Positions 14,906 through 24,169 of a stretch of 64,000 nt of DNA are shown here, piece by piece. Position 1 is the stretch's first letter. Every line of letters starts with the position of its first letter. Origin of the DNA: an uncultured Bacteroidia bacterium (GTDB taxonomy: Bacteria; Bacteroidota; Bacteroidia; Bacteroidales; UBA932); the NCBI GenBank assembly GCA_902784435.1, contig CACZUR010000010.1, forward strand, positions 1-64,000. Reading direction: 5' to 3'. The notes beneath the pieces were generated by a model, which did no database searches, was not told where the DNA came from, and worked only from the letters and a program-made list of their open reading frames with translations. The position numbers and the translations under genes were made by a program.

Positions 14906-16345
14906 TTAGCCAGCCAGGGCGGCGATTACCATATCACGGAAGGTCTTGATTGCCTCAGCTTGCTGATCGTATGCTGCTCGTCCGCGGTTGCCATCATATG
15001 GGAGATTATCAAGGGACTTCTTCCCAGCGTTTACCGCACTCCAAATCATGGCATTTGAACTGAGGTTATAGGTTTTGCCATTTTTGTCCTGAAATAGCGG
15101 TTCGAATTTCTTGTACGGAATCTTATTTGATGGTTTCTCGGAATTTCCATATAATGCAACTAACAGGCATTTTAGCATCCACATATCTTTTAGCCAGGTG
15201 ATGCGAGGAATATTAGTCACGTCGCTCAAGGTCACTCCTGGTGCAGAGAAACGGTAAAGGAAAACATCTTCGCAAGGAGCAATATAGATGTTTTCCAACT
15301 TCTTGTAAAGTGCACGAAACCGGTCAGGGGTGTTATCATTTTTGAAAGCGGGAGGGCAGTCAACCCTTTCGGGCTGTGTGGATAATACCGCCTCCGGTTG
15401 CGGCTGCTGCTCTGTGCAGGGTTCGTTTTCTTGAACGGAGGTCGTTTCGTTATGGGTAATAATGGTTGACGTCTCGTTTAGTACCTTAATGGGATCTGTG
15501 GATGCATAATTAGAATCCGACCACGTTTCCGGAATAATAGGGATGTCAAGCTCCCGTATTTCGGACAATAACTCTTCTTCGCGCTCATTGAGGGAAAAGT
15601 TGGGCGTCAAGAAAAAGGTTTCGTGTACACACTGGCACAAGCGCGAGCTATTCTTAACCAATCTAAGCTCAAAAGGCCAGAGAGCGCGGTCCATTGCGGT
15701 AATATCTGACGCAAGTTGTGGGTATCTTTCATCTGAGGAAGAGAGAATCCTGATTGCTTCAGCGTCGTTGTCGTCGCAAATGGCCTGATACAGTCCAAGA
15801 TTACCTATTCTATGTGATATATGTGAAAGCAATTCTTTGGACAGTTTGCGGTCCACATGGTGTATTGCCCGCAAATAGGCGACCTGCTCGGAAGGAGTTA
15901 GCAGCGTGGGGTTGTAGGGAACAATGAACGGTAATTGTTCTATGCCTTGGGTAATCTGCCGCTTGAAGACGGCGTATTGAACAGTTGCTTTGAACGGGAA
16001 GAAACGGGCGCCCTTTACTGCAAAGGGCTCCATGGTGTCGATAATGTGTCGAAGCAACTGTTTCCGTTCAGGGAATAACCGGATCACATCATCCTTAGAT
16101 AGCGCTCTCTGGCCACCAGCAATTCGAACGGGGCGGACGGGAGTTCCAAATATGTATCTGTAAAACGATTGGCGGTCCCCAAATTGTGTTATTGAATATG
16201 CTTTGTATCTGGAGAGCCACTCGTCACAATCATCTTCAATACGGCGGATTCTCTCCACTTCATCTATTAGTTCGCCAAATAGACGCGTGTAAGTGCCGTT
16301 GACAACATTGCCGAAAAGCTGAATGTCGTTGCGTGTGTAATCCAT
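14906..16345 (-). CDS. 479-residue protein of unknown function beside the integrase
   Basis: A soluble, mostly helical protein without signal peptide or membrane segments. The N-terminal part (about 1-240) is charged, a Q/E/T-rich linker (about 275-335) separates it, and the C-terminal part (about 340-479) contains VTNIPRITWLKDMWMLKCLL and GRAAYDQQAEAIKTFRDMV. No enzyme motif is visible. It begins 5 bp after the integrase stop codon, so the two are cotranscribed. Cotranscription and a shared terminator suggest a role in integration, excision or element maintenance, but this is inference only. Confidence 0.55.
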   Translation of the reverse strand: MDYTRNDIQLFGNVVNGTYTRLFGELIDEVERIRRIEDDCDEWLSRYKAYSITQFGDRQSFYRYIFGTPVRPVRIAGGQRALSKDDVIRLFPERKQLLRHIIDTMEPFAVKGARFFPFKATVQYAVFKRQITQGIEQLPFIVPYNPTLLTPSEQVAYLRAIHHVDRKLSKELLSHISHRIGNLGLYQAICDDNDAEAIRILSSSDERYPQLASDITAMDRALWPFELRLVKNSSRLCQCVHETFFLTPNFSLNEREEELLSEIRELDIPIIPETWSDSNYASTDPIKVLNETSTIITHNETTSVQENEPCTEQQPQPEAVLSTQPERVDCPPAFKNDNTPDRFRALYKKLENIYIAPCEDVFLYRFSAPGVTLSDVTNIPRITWLKDMWMLKCLLVALYGNSEKPSNKIPYKKFEPLFQDKNGKTYNLSSNAMIWSAVNAGKKSLDNLPYDGNRGRAAYDQQAEAIKTFRDMVIAALAG

Positions 16346-16350
16346 ATCGG

Positions 16351-17910
16351 TTATTTTTTCTTTTTGTTATATTCTTTGAGGAATGCGCGGAGGTCGGCTT
16401 CCGGGATTTCTGCCAGTTGCTCGGCAAGGGAGCGTTTTGCGGGCTTACCAGTCAACGGCTTAATAATCTCCTTCAGGGCCTCGTCCTTAGAAGCCGTATC
16501 AAAGCGCTTCATGTAACGCTCAGTGGTCCTTAAGCTGCTATGCTTAAACAGTCCCTGGAGAATGCTGTTGTCGGTATGTATGTCCTGCGCAAGTCCGGCA
16601 AAGGTATGCCTGCTGATGTGGGTCGTAAGCGGCTTCGTGATACCAGCCTTCACTTTTATAATCCGAAGCCCCTTGTTCACCAAGGCCGTTTTGGCGCTGA
16701 GTATTTTTTTATATGTCATTCTCTGTTCTGGCGGCAATTCGTCAACCATACGCAGAGTGGTGAGCTTTTTCCACTGTGCATAATCCTTGGTGTTAATCAT
16801 GTAAGGGAAAATGTAGTCCTCAGGTTCGGGTTCGCTGCCATGTTCTTGGGTGAACCGCTGGCGGTACACGCGAAGTATCTCCTGCGCAGGCTCTACCAAG
16901 ATGAGAATCTGTTCTTTGTGGTTCTTGGCCATCTCGTAGCGTATGTGGCCATCTTGGGAGATATTCATCCAGCGCAGGGTTAGGAGGTCCGAGATTCTAA
17001 TACCTGCACAAAACATCGCGAATAGGAAGAAATTGCGGCTGTGCCACTCCATTGAACCTTCCTTCAGGTCAAGACCTATGATGGAGAGTACTTCTTCGCG
17101 GGTGAGTTCCTCCTTGTGGGTGGGGACCATCTTAATTTTATACACGCGGAACGGGTTGTCATCTTCTTTGACATATCCTAATTTGACGGCTTTGCCCATA
17201 ATTGCACGAAAGATCTGCAAGGTCTTTGCTATGGAATTCTGGTGTAATCTGGTTTTATTTGGCTCGACCTCTGTACCGCTCTTCCGCTTGCGTTTGAGCT
17301 GCTCGTCCGGTTTCTTGGAGAACTGCTGATTGGGGAGTGTATGGAGGAAAGATTCGAATTTAGTGACAAATTCCGGAGTGATCTCCTTAAATTTAAAGTC
17401 TTCAGGGGTGCGGTTACGAGTTTTTGCATAATCCCTAAACTTATTACAGAAGCCGTTGTACTTCAAATATGTTTCAGGTGCTCCATTGGTATAAATATCA
17501 ACAGTACACTGTTCCGCGAACACGTAGAAGGACATCGATTTTTCTCCGCCCTCAAGAACTTCGATTATCTTCTCTGCGCTGGCGACCCCGTCTTCGTCCA
17601 GGTCTCTGTAAATGTCCTTTGCTCGTTCTTTAAGCTTCTCCAGCTCTGTGTTCCACTTCTTGGCGTTAGGCTCCGTCGTACGGATCTCTTGCGCTAGACG
17701 GTTCCAGTCTATTTTGCGGCTCAGTTCAATGGATGTGCGGTAACGTCGATGTTTTCTGTTCTCCGTGATACGCAGATATATAGGGAAGTTGCCACGCTTA
17801 TTCTCCTCATTTACCTCAAAATTAAATGTAATAGGATTCTTGCGACGGGGACGGGAGTAGCCCTCTTCGTTCTTTCGGGATATAGCAGTTATACGTTTGC
17901 GCGCGGACAT
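16351..17910 (-). CDS. Tyrosine recombinase (element integrase)
   Basis: A 519-residue protein. The arm-binding and core-binding domains occupy about 25-245. The catalytic domain has R305 (CAGIRIS), H431-x-x-R434 (HISRHTF), H457 (FKHSS) and nucleophile Y466 (TTERYM). It is longer than XerC/D because of an N-terminal arm domain and a C-terminal extension of about 50 residues. It lies with its 5' end toward the tRNA-Leu 3' end, 178 bp away, the classic arrangement for an integrase using a tRNA attachment site. Repeats at 17941-18002 are plausible arm sites. Cotranscribed with the downstream unknown gene. Confidence 0.93.
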   Translation of the reverse strand: MSARKRITAISRKNEEGYSRPRRKNPITFNFEVNEENKRGNFPIYLRITENRKHRRYRTSIELSRKIDWNRLAQEIRTTEPNAKKWNTELEKLKERAKDIYRDLDEDGVASAEKIIEVLEGGEKSMSFYVFAEQCTVDIYTNGAPETYLKYNGFCNKFRDYAKTRNRTPEDFKFKEITPEFVTKFESFLHTLPNQQFSKKPDEQLKRKRKSGTEVEPNKTRLHQNSIAKTLQIFRAIMGKAVKLGYVKEDDNPFRVYKIKMVPTHKEELTREEVLSIIGLDLKEGSMEWHSRNFFLFAMFCAGIRISDLLTLRWMNISQDGHIRYEMAKNHKEQILILVEPAQEILRVYRQRFTQEHGSEPEPEDYIFPYMINTKDYAQWKKLTTLRMVDELPPEQRMTYKKILSAKTALVNKGLRIIKVKAGITKPLTTHISRHTFAGLAQDIHTDNSILQGLFKHSSLRTTERYMKRFDTASKDEALKEIIKPLTGKPAKRSLAEQLAEIPEADLRAFLKEYNKKKK

Positions 17911-17940
17911 AACTTATGTGGTTTTTGCAAAGATACAAAA

Positions 17941-18002
17941 TGTTTCAGTATTTTCCTGAAACAATCCTGAAACATTTCTGTCTTTCTATGTCTTTCTATG
18001 CC
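17941..18002. promoter_or_regulatory. Candidate integrase arm-type sites
   Basis: TGTTTCAG (17941-17948) is followed by two direct copies of its complement, CTGAAACA (17956-17963 and 17967-17974), then by a tandem TCTTTCTATG (from about 17981). All lie between the integrase start and the tRNA, where arm-type binding sites and the integrase promoter are expected. The core crossover site is presumably within the tRNA 3' end, but no second copy is in the window. Confidence 0.4.
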
Positions 18003-18053
18003 TTTTTTGAATCTGACAGAAATGCCATTCTACCACATTCTATCGCGTATTTA

Positions 18054-18085
18054 ACAGAAAAAGGATGCCATAGAATGACATCCTT
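18054..18085 (-). terminator. Terminator of tRNA-Leu
   Basis: Read leftward, AAGGATG and CATCCTT form a 7-bp stem (18061-18067 with 18079-18085) followed by TTTTC, immediately downstream of the tRNA 3' end. Confidence 0.7.
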
Positions 18086-18087
18086 CG

Positions 18088-18172
18088 TGCCTCGGGCGGG
18101 AATCGAACCCGCACGGCCGTTTCGGGCCAAGGGATTTTAAGTCCCTCGTGTCTACCATTCCACCACCAAGGC
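18088..18172 (-). tRNA. tRNA-Leu (anticodon UAA)
   Basis: On the minus strand the acceptor stem GCCTTGG pairs with CCGAGGC (one G-U), discriminator A at 18088. The anticodon loop CTTAAAA sits on stem AGGGA/TCCCT, the long variable arm is typical of class II tRNA-Leu, and the T arm contains GGTTCGATTCC. CCA is not encoded. The integrase gene faces its 3' end, so this is the probable attachment site of the element. Confidence 0.95.
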
Positions 18173-18240
18173 AAAATATGGAATTGCAAAGGTAAGCATT
18201 TTTTTTGAAATGCAGTGCTGGCACGAAAAAACGTGCAGTC

Positions 18241-18345
18241 CCGTTTTTGCTAAGTGTTTGATACCCAGTCGATTCCGTGTTTTCCTTGCGGTCTTTTTGC
18301 TGGGAGCAAAATGCGTAAGTGCCTGATAATCACGCACATGCGAAA
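18241..18345. repeat. REP-like element copy D (solo)
   Basis: About 100 bp resembling the copies around the RAYT gene. It begins GTTTTTGCTAAGTGTTTGAT (compare GTTTTTGTTAAGTTATTAAC in the 47.6-kb copy), has a decayed hairpin with right arm GCTGGGAGCAAA, and a tail AATGCGTAAGTGCCTG. The left stem arm is diverged (TTTCCTTGCGGTC), so pairing is partly lost. It lies between tRNA-Leu and rodA, 28 kb from the transposase gene. Confidence 0.55.
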
Positions 18346-18378
18346 AACGCTGCCTCCCGCCGCCGCCTCCAGCCACCT

Positions 18379-19899
18379 CTAAAAATATTTCTTTTCGTCC
18401 CTATACAGGGCCAGGAAAATGAAAATCAGGATGGTGAAGGCCCAGAGGGAGGAACCGCCATAGGAGAGCAGGGGCAGGGGAATGCCAATCACGGGCATCA
18501 GGCCGATGGTCATGCCCACGTTGATGAACAGGTGCATGAACACGCAGGAGGCTACACAGTAGCCGTAGATGCGGGTGAATTTGCCCCGGCAGCGCTCGGC
18601 GTCCAGGATCAGGCGCACAATGAGGAACGTGTACAGCAGAATCACCACCAGGCAGCCCACAAAGCCCCATTCCTCGCCCACGGTGCAGAAGATGAAGTCC
18701 GTGGCCTGTTCCGGTACAAAGCCGAAACTGGTCTGGGTGCCTTCCAGGTAGCCTTTCCCCAGCAGGCCGCCGGAGCCGATGGCAATCTTGCTCTGGTTCA
18801 CGTTGTAGCCGGCCCCGGCCAGGTCTTCCTTCATGCCCAGCAGCACCTCGATGCGCCGCCGCTGGTGGTCCTGCAGCACGTTTTGGAACACGTAGTCTGT
18901 AGACAGCACCACCATCACGCTGGCCACGAAGGCCAGCAGCGACCAGCCCAGGAAACGGTCCTTGTGCTTCCAGGCATACCAGAACAGCATGGGCAGCAGC
19001 AGGAAAGCCGCTATCAGCAGCACCTGCACCGGCGTAACCGACGGCAGGAAGCTCCAGAAGTAGTCCTCACTTTCCCCGGCCTGGGGCACCCAGGCCCGCC
19101 TGGACATCCAATCCATGTGGTCGGTGGCCAGGCCGCCCAGCCAGCGCAGCTGCATGGGAACAAAGGCCATCACGGCCACAAAGCCCAGGCCCTTGAGCAT
19201 CCTCGGGCGGAAACGTTTGGGTTGGGCCATGGCCGTTCCTACCGTGAGCATTCCCACCAGGATGAGCGTGGAATAGAATGCCCCCAGGGTCAGCGTCCCC
19301 ACAAAGAGGGCGATGGCCAGGCCGATGAGCCCCAGCCACCAGCCGGAAAGCCCTTCCCGGTACAGGACAAAGATGAATCCCGTGTACACCAGGGCGCTGC
19401 CGGTTTCGCTTTCGGCCACGATCACCAGCATGGGCAGGCCGATGATAAGGGCCGCGAGGGCGAAGTCCCGGAAGCGGCTCATCCGGAAGCTCTGCTGGCT
19501 CATGAACAGGGCCAGCAGCAGGGAGGTGCTGATTTTGGAAATTTCTGCCGGCTGGAAGCGGATGGGCCCCAGGTCGAACCAGGAATGGGAGCCCTTTACG
19601 TCGCTGGATACGAAGATGACCAGCACCAGCAGCATGAGCACGAAGGCATACAGCGGAATGCCCATGGCCTCCCAGAACTGCGCCGGAATGGCAAAGAGGA
19701 TGATGAGGGCCAGCACCAGCGCCGTCCCAATCCACACCAGCTGCTTGCCGGCGCGGGTAGCGAAACTGAACATGCCGCCCACCTCGGCGTTGTGCGTGGC
19801 CGCATAGATATTGAGCCAGCCGATGAAAATGAGCAGCAGGTAGGTTCCTACCAGCCACCAGTCGATGGACTGCCGGGTATGTGGCCTTTCCCTAGTCAT
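18379..19899 (-). CDS. rodA: RodA, SEDS peptidoglycan polymerase
   Basis: A 506-residue polytopic membrane protein of the FtsW/RodA/SpoVE family, the glycosyltransferase that works with PBP2 in lateral wall elongation. Around ten hydrophobic segments are visible. Family blocks include GSHSWFDLGPIRFQPAEISK (about 103-122), PMLVIVAESETGSAL and, near the C-terminus, MPVIGIPLPLLSYGGSS. It is the last gene of the mreB-mreC-mreD-mrdA-rodA operon, overlapping mrdA by 8 bp. Confidence 0.95.
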   Translation of the reverse strand: MTRERPHTRQSIDWWLVGTYLLLIFIGWLNIYAATHNAEVGGMFSFATRAGKQLVWIGTALVLALIILFAIPAQFWEAMGIPLYAFVLMLLVLVIFVSSDVKGSHSWFDLGPIRFQPAEISKISTSLLLALFMSQQSFRMSRFRDFALAALIIGLPMLVIVAESETGSALVYTGFIFVLYREGLSGWWLGLIGLAIALFVGTLTLGAFYSTLILVGMLTVGTAMAQPKRFRPRMLKGLGFVAVMAFVPMQLRWLGGLATDHMDWMSRRAWVPQAGESEDYFWSFLPSVTPVQVLLIAAFLLLPMLFWYAWKHKDRFLGWSLLAFVASVMVVLSTDYVFQNVLQDHQRRRIEVLLGMKEDLAGAGYNVNQSKIAIGSGGLLGKGYLEGTQTSFGFVPEQATDFIFCTVGEEWGFVGCLVVILLYTFLIVRLILDAERCRGKFTRIYGYCVASCVFMHLFINVGMTIGLMPVIGIPLPLLSYGGSSLWAFTILIFIFLALYRDEKKYF

Positions 19900-21733
19900 G
19901 TTTTACACGGTCCATCAGGTTGGCTTCCAGCATTCTTTTCTCCAGCGCCGGACGTGAAATGCTGCCTTTCAGATACTTCTCCACCATGAGCGACGCCATG
20001 GGGGCGGCGTAGGTGGCGCCGAAACCGCCGTTCTCCACATAGGCGGCGATGGCAATCTTCGGGTTGTCCATGGGGGCGAAGCAGATGAAGACGGAGTTGT
20101 CGGCCCCGCGCGGATTCTGCGCCGTGCCGGTTTTCCCGCAGATGTCCAGGGAATCCACGTGGGCCACCCAGGCAGTGCCGCCCATGCCCGCGCCGGAATT
20201 CACTGCCCGCCACATGCCTTTGATGAGTTTGGGGAAGTGCAGGGTGTCCACCAGGGTGTACTGCGGCCGGGTAAAACGCTCCTCAATTTCCACGCCCTCC
20301 GACGCTTTTACGATATGCGGAATGTAGTAATGCCCCCGGTTGGCGATGGTGGCGCAGAGGTTGGCCAGGTGCATGGGCGTAGCCAGGATTTCTCCCTGGC
20401 CGATGGACAGCGAAATGACGGTGGTGGAATTCCAGCGCCCTTTTCCGTAGCTGCGGTTGTACAGCTTGGACGAGGGAATGCTGCCGCTCAGTTCGGCCGG
20501 GAAATCGCTTTCCAGCTTGCGGCCGAAGCCAAAGCTCATCACCATCTCCCGCCAGTGGTCCAGGCCTTCGGCCACGTCGTCGAACTTCCGCTGGTCCAGG
20601 ATGTTCTTGAGCACGTAACAGTAGTAGGCGTTGCAGCTCATCATGATGGATTCCTCCATGTTGAGGGGGCTTTTGTGCACGTGGCAGCCCAGCTTGTGGC
20701 CGGAGCCGAAGTGGTAGCCCCGGCTGCAGGGGTACATCATCTCCGGCCGCAGGACGCCTTCCTGCAGGCCGATGAGTCCGTTCACCAGCTTGAACACCGA
20801 GCCCGGCGGATAGGACGCCTGCACCGCCCGGTTGTACATGGGCTTATAGGGATTCTGGGAAATCTCGTTCCAGTACTTGCCGATATCGGCCAGCTGCGAG
20901 ACGTCGATACCCGGCGAAGACACCAGCGCCAGGATTTCGCCGGTGGAAGGCTCGATGGCCACGAGGCTGCCCACTTTGTTCTGCATGAGCTCCTGCCCGT
21001 ACTGCTGCAGCGCGGCGTCGATGGTGGTCACGATGTCATGTCCCGGAACGGCCTCTTTGTCCTCGGCGCCGCCCTTGTAGGGCTGTTCGATCTGGTTGCG
21101 GGAATTGCGCTGGTAAATGTGATAGCCTTTCACGCCCCGCAGTTCCGCTTCCCGCGCGGCCTCGATGCCCGTCATGCCGGCATAGTCTCCGCTGCGGTAA
21201 TCGTCCGGATGCATTTCAATATAGCGCTGGTTCACCTCCGACACGTAGCCCAGCAGGTTGCCGCCGGCGTTCACGGGATAGTCCCGGATGGAGCGAACCT
21301 GACCCCGGAAGCCCGGGAAACGGTATTTTACTTCGTCGAAACGCATGTAGGTTTCGGCCGGAACGGTGCGCAGCATGGTTACGCCCTGCGAGCCGATGGA
21401 AGAACGCCTGCGCCGGTATTCCTGCAGGCGCCCGCGGATGAATTCGGGCGTCACGCCCAGCGTGGTGGCCAGCGCCAGGGTGTCGAAGGCTTTTACCTCC
21501 CGCGGATGCACCACGATGTCATAGGCCACCTTGTTTCCCACCAGGATGACCCCGTTGCGGTCGTAGATGACCCCGCGGGTGGGATAGATGGTTTCGTAGA
21601 TGGTAGCGTTGCGGTCGGCGTCTTCCTTGTATTTCCCGTCCACGATCTGGAGCGAAAAGATTTTCCCGAGGAGCAGCAGCACAACCGCCCCCAGGCCAAT
21701 CAGCAGACGGATATGCCGGGTATCCTGCTTCAT
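19892..21733 (-). CDS. mrdA: Penicillin-binding protein 2
   Basis: A 613-residue class B PBP. One N-terminal membrane helix (about 9-30) is followed by a dimerisation domain and a transpeptidase domain with Ser312-x-x-Lys315 (YPPGSVFK), an SxN motif in MMSCNAYY and a KTGTAQ motif near the C-terminus. It crosslinks peptidoglycan during elongation together with RodA. The start at ATG 21733 overlaps the mreD stop (ATGA); a longer open frame to 21916 is an overlap with mreD in another frame. Confidence 0.95.
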   Translation of the reverse strand: MKQDTRHIRLLIGLGAVVLLLLGKIFSLQIVDGKYKEDADRNATIYETIYPTRGVIYDRNGVILVGNKVAYDIVVHPREVKAFDTLALATTLGVTPEFIRGRLQEYRRRRSSIGSQGVTMLRTVPAETYMRFDEVKYRFPGFRGQVRSIRDYPVNAGGNLLGYVSEVNQRYIEMHPDDYRSGDYAGMTGIEAAREAELRGVKGYHIYQRNSRNQIEQPYKGGAEDKEAVPGHDIVTTIDAALQQYGQELMQNKVGSLVAIEPSTGEILALVSSPGIDVSQLADIGKYWNEISQNPYKPMYNRAVQASYPPGSVFKLVNGLIGLQEGVLRPEMMYPCSRGYHFGSGHKLGCHVHKSPLNMEESIMMSCNAYYCYVLKNILDQRKFDDVAEGLDHWREMVMSFGFGRKLESDFPAELSGSIPSSKLYNRSYGKGRWNSTTVISLSIGQGEILATPMHLANLCATIANRGHYYIPHIVKASEGVEIEERFTRPQYTLVDTLHFPKLIKGMWRAVNSGAGMGGTAWVAHVDSLDICGKTGTAQNPRGADNSVFICFAPMDNPKIAIAAYVENGGFGATYAAPMASLMVEKYLKGSISRPALEKRMLEANLMDRVKHD

Positions 21734-22248
21734 GACCGGGAATCGCGGGCCAGGATGTTCAGGACAGGCAGGGAGAAGAGGAAACTGCCCAGGAGGGACA
21801 CGCCCCAGCGGGTAAGGTTGAACAGGAAGGTCCGGGTTCCGGCACTGTCCGCCCAGACGTAAATGGCCAGATACACGGCCAGGACGATGAACAGCGCCAG
21901 GAGCAGCCGCTCCCAACCGTTACGCTGGATAGAGAAATCTTCGTTGCGGGCGAAGATTTCGTTGCCGAAGACCAGCTGCAGGATGCTCTTCTGCAGGATG
22001 GCCACCGGCAGCAGGGCCAGGGCGTTGAGGCCCAGCACCCCCTCCGTGAGGAAATCGACCAGCAGGCCCATGGCAAAGGCCGCCAGGAGCGTTCCTACGG
22101 TGGGAACCCGGATGGGAAAGCACAGGATCATGACCGGCAGCAGGCTGATGGTCAGGTAGGGCGATACCCGGAAGTAATTGCTGAGCAGGACCTGCGCCAG
22201 GAGCAGCAGGACAAAGACCTGCGGGGAACGGGAACTTCTGGCACTCAT
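21730..22248 (-). CDS. mreD: Rod shape-determining protein MreD
   Basis: A 172-residue membrane protein with about five hydrophobic segments and little other sequence conservation, as usual for MreD. Identification rests largely on position between mreC and mrdA and on size. Both ends overlap the neighbours by 4 bp, consistent with coupled translation. Confidence 0.85.
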   Translation of the reverse strand: MSARSSRSPQVFVLLLLAQVLLSNYFRVSPYLTISLLPVMILCFPIRVPTVGTLLAAFAMGLLVDFLTEGVLGLNALALLPVAILQKSILQLVFGNEIFARNEDFSIQRNGWERLLLALFIVLAVYLAIYVWADSAGTRTFLFNLTRWGVSLLGSFLFSLPVLNILARDSRS

Positions 22249-23054
22249 TGAACGAACTCCTCTATTTCGTTAAACGAATTGTTGTGCACGATGGTGACAA
22301 AGCGCACGGTGCTGAAATCCTGGAAAAGCCTTACCTCTATCTCGTTGGTGGCTCCGTTGATGACGCGGGAACTGCCTGCCACGCCCAGCGGAATGTCCGG
22401 CGGGAACAGCAGGGAATGCCCGCTGGTATATACGGTGTCTCCGGGATGGTACTTGTACTGCAGGGGAATTTCCTTCAGGAGGGCCCCGTCCGAGGAATGG
22501 CCGTCCCACACCAGGATGCCGCTGCCGCCTTCCGTTCCCAGCCGGGCGCTGATGGAGATGTCGCTGTTCTGGAAAGAGAAGGCGAAGGCATGGTGGGCAC
22601 TGACCGCGTCTACGATGCCTACTACGGCGTTATGCGTGATGACGCCGGATTTCTCCTGCACGCCGTCTTCGAAGCCGCGGTTCAGGATCATGTAGTTGTG
22701 CTGGGAGTTGCGCGTGAGTTTCACCACCTCTGCCGGCAGCAGGGAGAAGCCCTCCGGGGCTGCAAAGGACAGGGAATCGGTGTGGAACTTTCTCAGCTGC
22801 TCCCGTGCGGCCGCCAGTTCCCGGGTGAGCTCGAAGTTTTTCCGGGACAGGTCCTGATTGATGGCTGACAGGGAAAAGTACGAGCGCACCGACTGCGTGC
22901 GGCTCCAGACGGCGCCGATGGCACTGTGGACTCCCCGGGCCACCCAGGTGCGTTGCAGGGCTGCATTGTGCACCAGCAGATAGAGTGCGACCGCTTCCAG
23001 GAGAATGAAAACGGTCACATGGATGAGTCTGGGAAGCCAGGGATTCTGCCGCAT
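22245..23054 (-). CDS. mreC: Rod shape-determining protein MreC
   Basis: A 269-residue protein with one N-terminal membrane helix (about 9-28), a coiled coil around residues 65-95 (LSRKNFELTRELAAAREQLR) and a C-terminal beta domain with GIVDAVSAHHAFAFSFQNSD. MreC organises the elongasome by binding PBP2 in the periplasm. It starts 3 bp after the mreB stop. Confidence 0.93.
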   Translation of the reverse strand: MRQNPWLPRLIHVTVFILLEAVALYLLVHNAALQRTWVARGVHSAIGAVWSRTQSVRSYFSLSAINQDLSRKNFELTRELAAAREQLRKFHTDSLSFAAPEGFSLLPAEVVKLTRNSQHNYMILNRGFEDGVQEKSGVITHNAVVGIVDAVSAHHAFAFSFQNSDISISARLGTEGGSGILVWDGHSSDGALLKEIPLQYKYHPGDTVYTSGHSLLFPPDIPLGVAGSSRVINGATNEIEVRLFQDFSTVRFVTIVHNNSFNEIEEFVQ

Positions 23055-23057
23055 GGC

Positions 23058-24080
23058 TTAGCGCATGAGGAAGGAATACGTGTCGGTGTGCTTGAGGGCG
23101 ATGCAGGTACCGCGGGCCACGGCACGAAGCGGGTCTTCGGCCACGTGGAAGGGGATGTTCAGCTTTTCGCTCAGGCGTTTGTCCAACCCGCGCAGCAGGG
23201 CGCCGCCACCGCTGAGGAAGATGCCGTTCTCCACGATGTCCGAGTACAGCTCCGGCGGGGTTTGCTCCAGGGTTTGCTGGATGGCGGTTTCCAGGCGGGC
23301 GATGCTCTTGTCCAGGCAGTGGGATACCTCCGAGTAGTGGATGGTGGCCTCTACCGGGTGGCCGGTCATGAGGTTGGGACCGCGTACCACGAAGGGCTCC
23401 GGTTCCTCGTCCAGCTGCGGCAGGACGGAACCGACGGCGATCTTGATCTTTTCGGCCGTGGTTTCACCCACCTTGATCACATGCTGCTGGCGCAGGTAGT
23501 TCTGGATATCGGCCGTGAAGACGTCGCCGGCCACACGCACCGACTCCTGCTGGACGATGCCGCCCAGGGAGATGACGGCGATTTCCGTGGTGCCGCCTCC
23601 GATGTCCACCACCATGTTGCCGAACGGGGCCTCTACATCCAGGCCGATACCCAGCGCAGCGGCCATGGGCTCATAGATGAGGTACACGTCGCGGCCGCCG
23701 GCATGCTCCGAGGAGTCGCGGACAGCACGGATTTCCACTTCCGTGGAACCGGAAGGGATGCCCACCACCAACTTCAGGTTGGGGGCGAAGAGGCTGCGGC
23801 GGCGGGAGTTCACCTGCTTGATGAACCCGCGGATCATCATTTCCGCGGCGTTGAAGTCTGCGATGACGCCGTCCCGGAGCGGACGTACGGTCTTGATGCC
23901 GGGATTGGTTTTTTCGTGCATCAGTTTGGCCTTCTGGCCCAGGGCGATGCATTTCCCCGTCTGGTTGTCGATGGCTACGATAGAGGGTTCGTCCAGCGCT
24001 ATCTGGTCTCCTTGGAAGATGACAGTGTTGGCTGTGCCCAGGTCTATTGCCAATTCTTGGTTCAGGAAATGGAATGCCAT
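23058..24080 (-). CDS. mreB: Rod shape-determining protein MreB
   Basis: A 340-residue bacterial actin homologue. Nucleotide-binding segments are present: DLGTANTVIF near residue 14, VVDIGGGTTEIAVI near 158 and FLSGGGALLRGLD near 288. The length is standard. It assembles filaments on the inner membrane that direct lateral wall synthesis. It is the first gene of the five-gene mre/mrd operon. A TAATTTTG box on the minus strand (24115-24122) is a likely promoter. Confidence 0.97.
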   Translation of the reverse strand: MAFHFLNQELAIDLGTANTVIFQGDQIALDEPSIVAIDNQTGKCIALGQKAKLMHEKTNPGIKTVRPLRDGVIADFNAAEMMIRGFIKQVNSRRRSLFAPNLKLVVGIPSGSTEVEIRAVRDSSEHAGGRDVYLIYEPMAAALGIGLDVEAPFGNMVVDIGGGTTEIAVISLGGIVQQESVRVAGDVFTADIQNYLRQQHVIKVGETTAEKIKIAVGSVLPQLDEEPEPFVVRGPNLMTGHPVEATIHYSEVSHCLDKSIARLETAIQQTLEQTPPELYSDIVENGIFLSGGGALLRGLDKRLSEKLNIPFHVAEDPLRAVARGTCIALKHTDTYSFLMR

Positions 24081-24114
24081 ATAAGGTTGTTTTTTTATGA
24101 TCTGAAATAACCTT

Positions 24115-24142
24115 CAAAATTACGAAAAAAAACTTAAATTTG
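24115..24142. promoter_or_regulatory. Divergent -7 boxes for mreB and ispD
   Basis: On the minus strand TAATTTTG (complement of 24115-24122) faces mreB. On the plus strand TAAATTTG (24135-24142) faces ispD, 28 bp before its ATG. Both fit the Bacteroidota -7 consensus TAnnTTTG. Confidence 0.65.
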
Positions 24143-24169
24143 CCCAAAGTATTTACACGGAATAGCAGT

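Noticed and set aside
18319..19989. Long open frame (556 codons) on the plus strand opposite rodA
   Set aside because: Composition is rich in H, Q, G and P with no domain; it mirrors rodA on the opposite strand, a common shadow in GC-rich genes.
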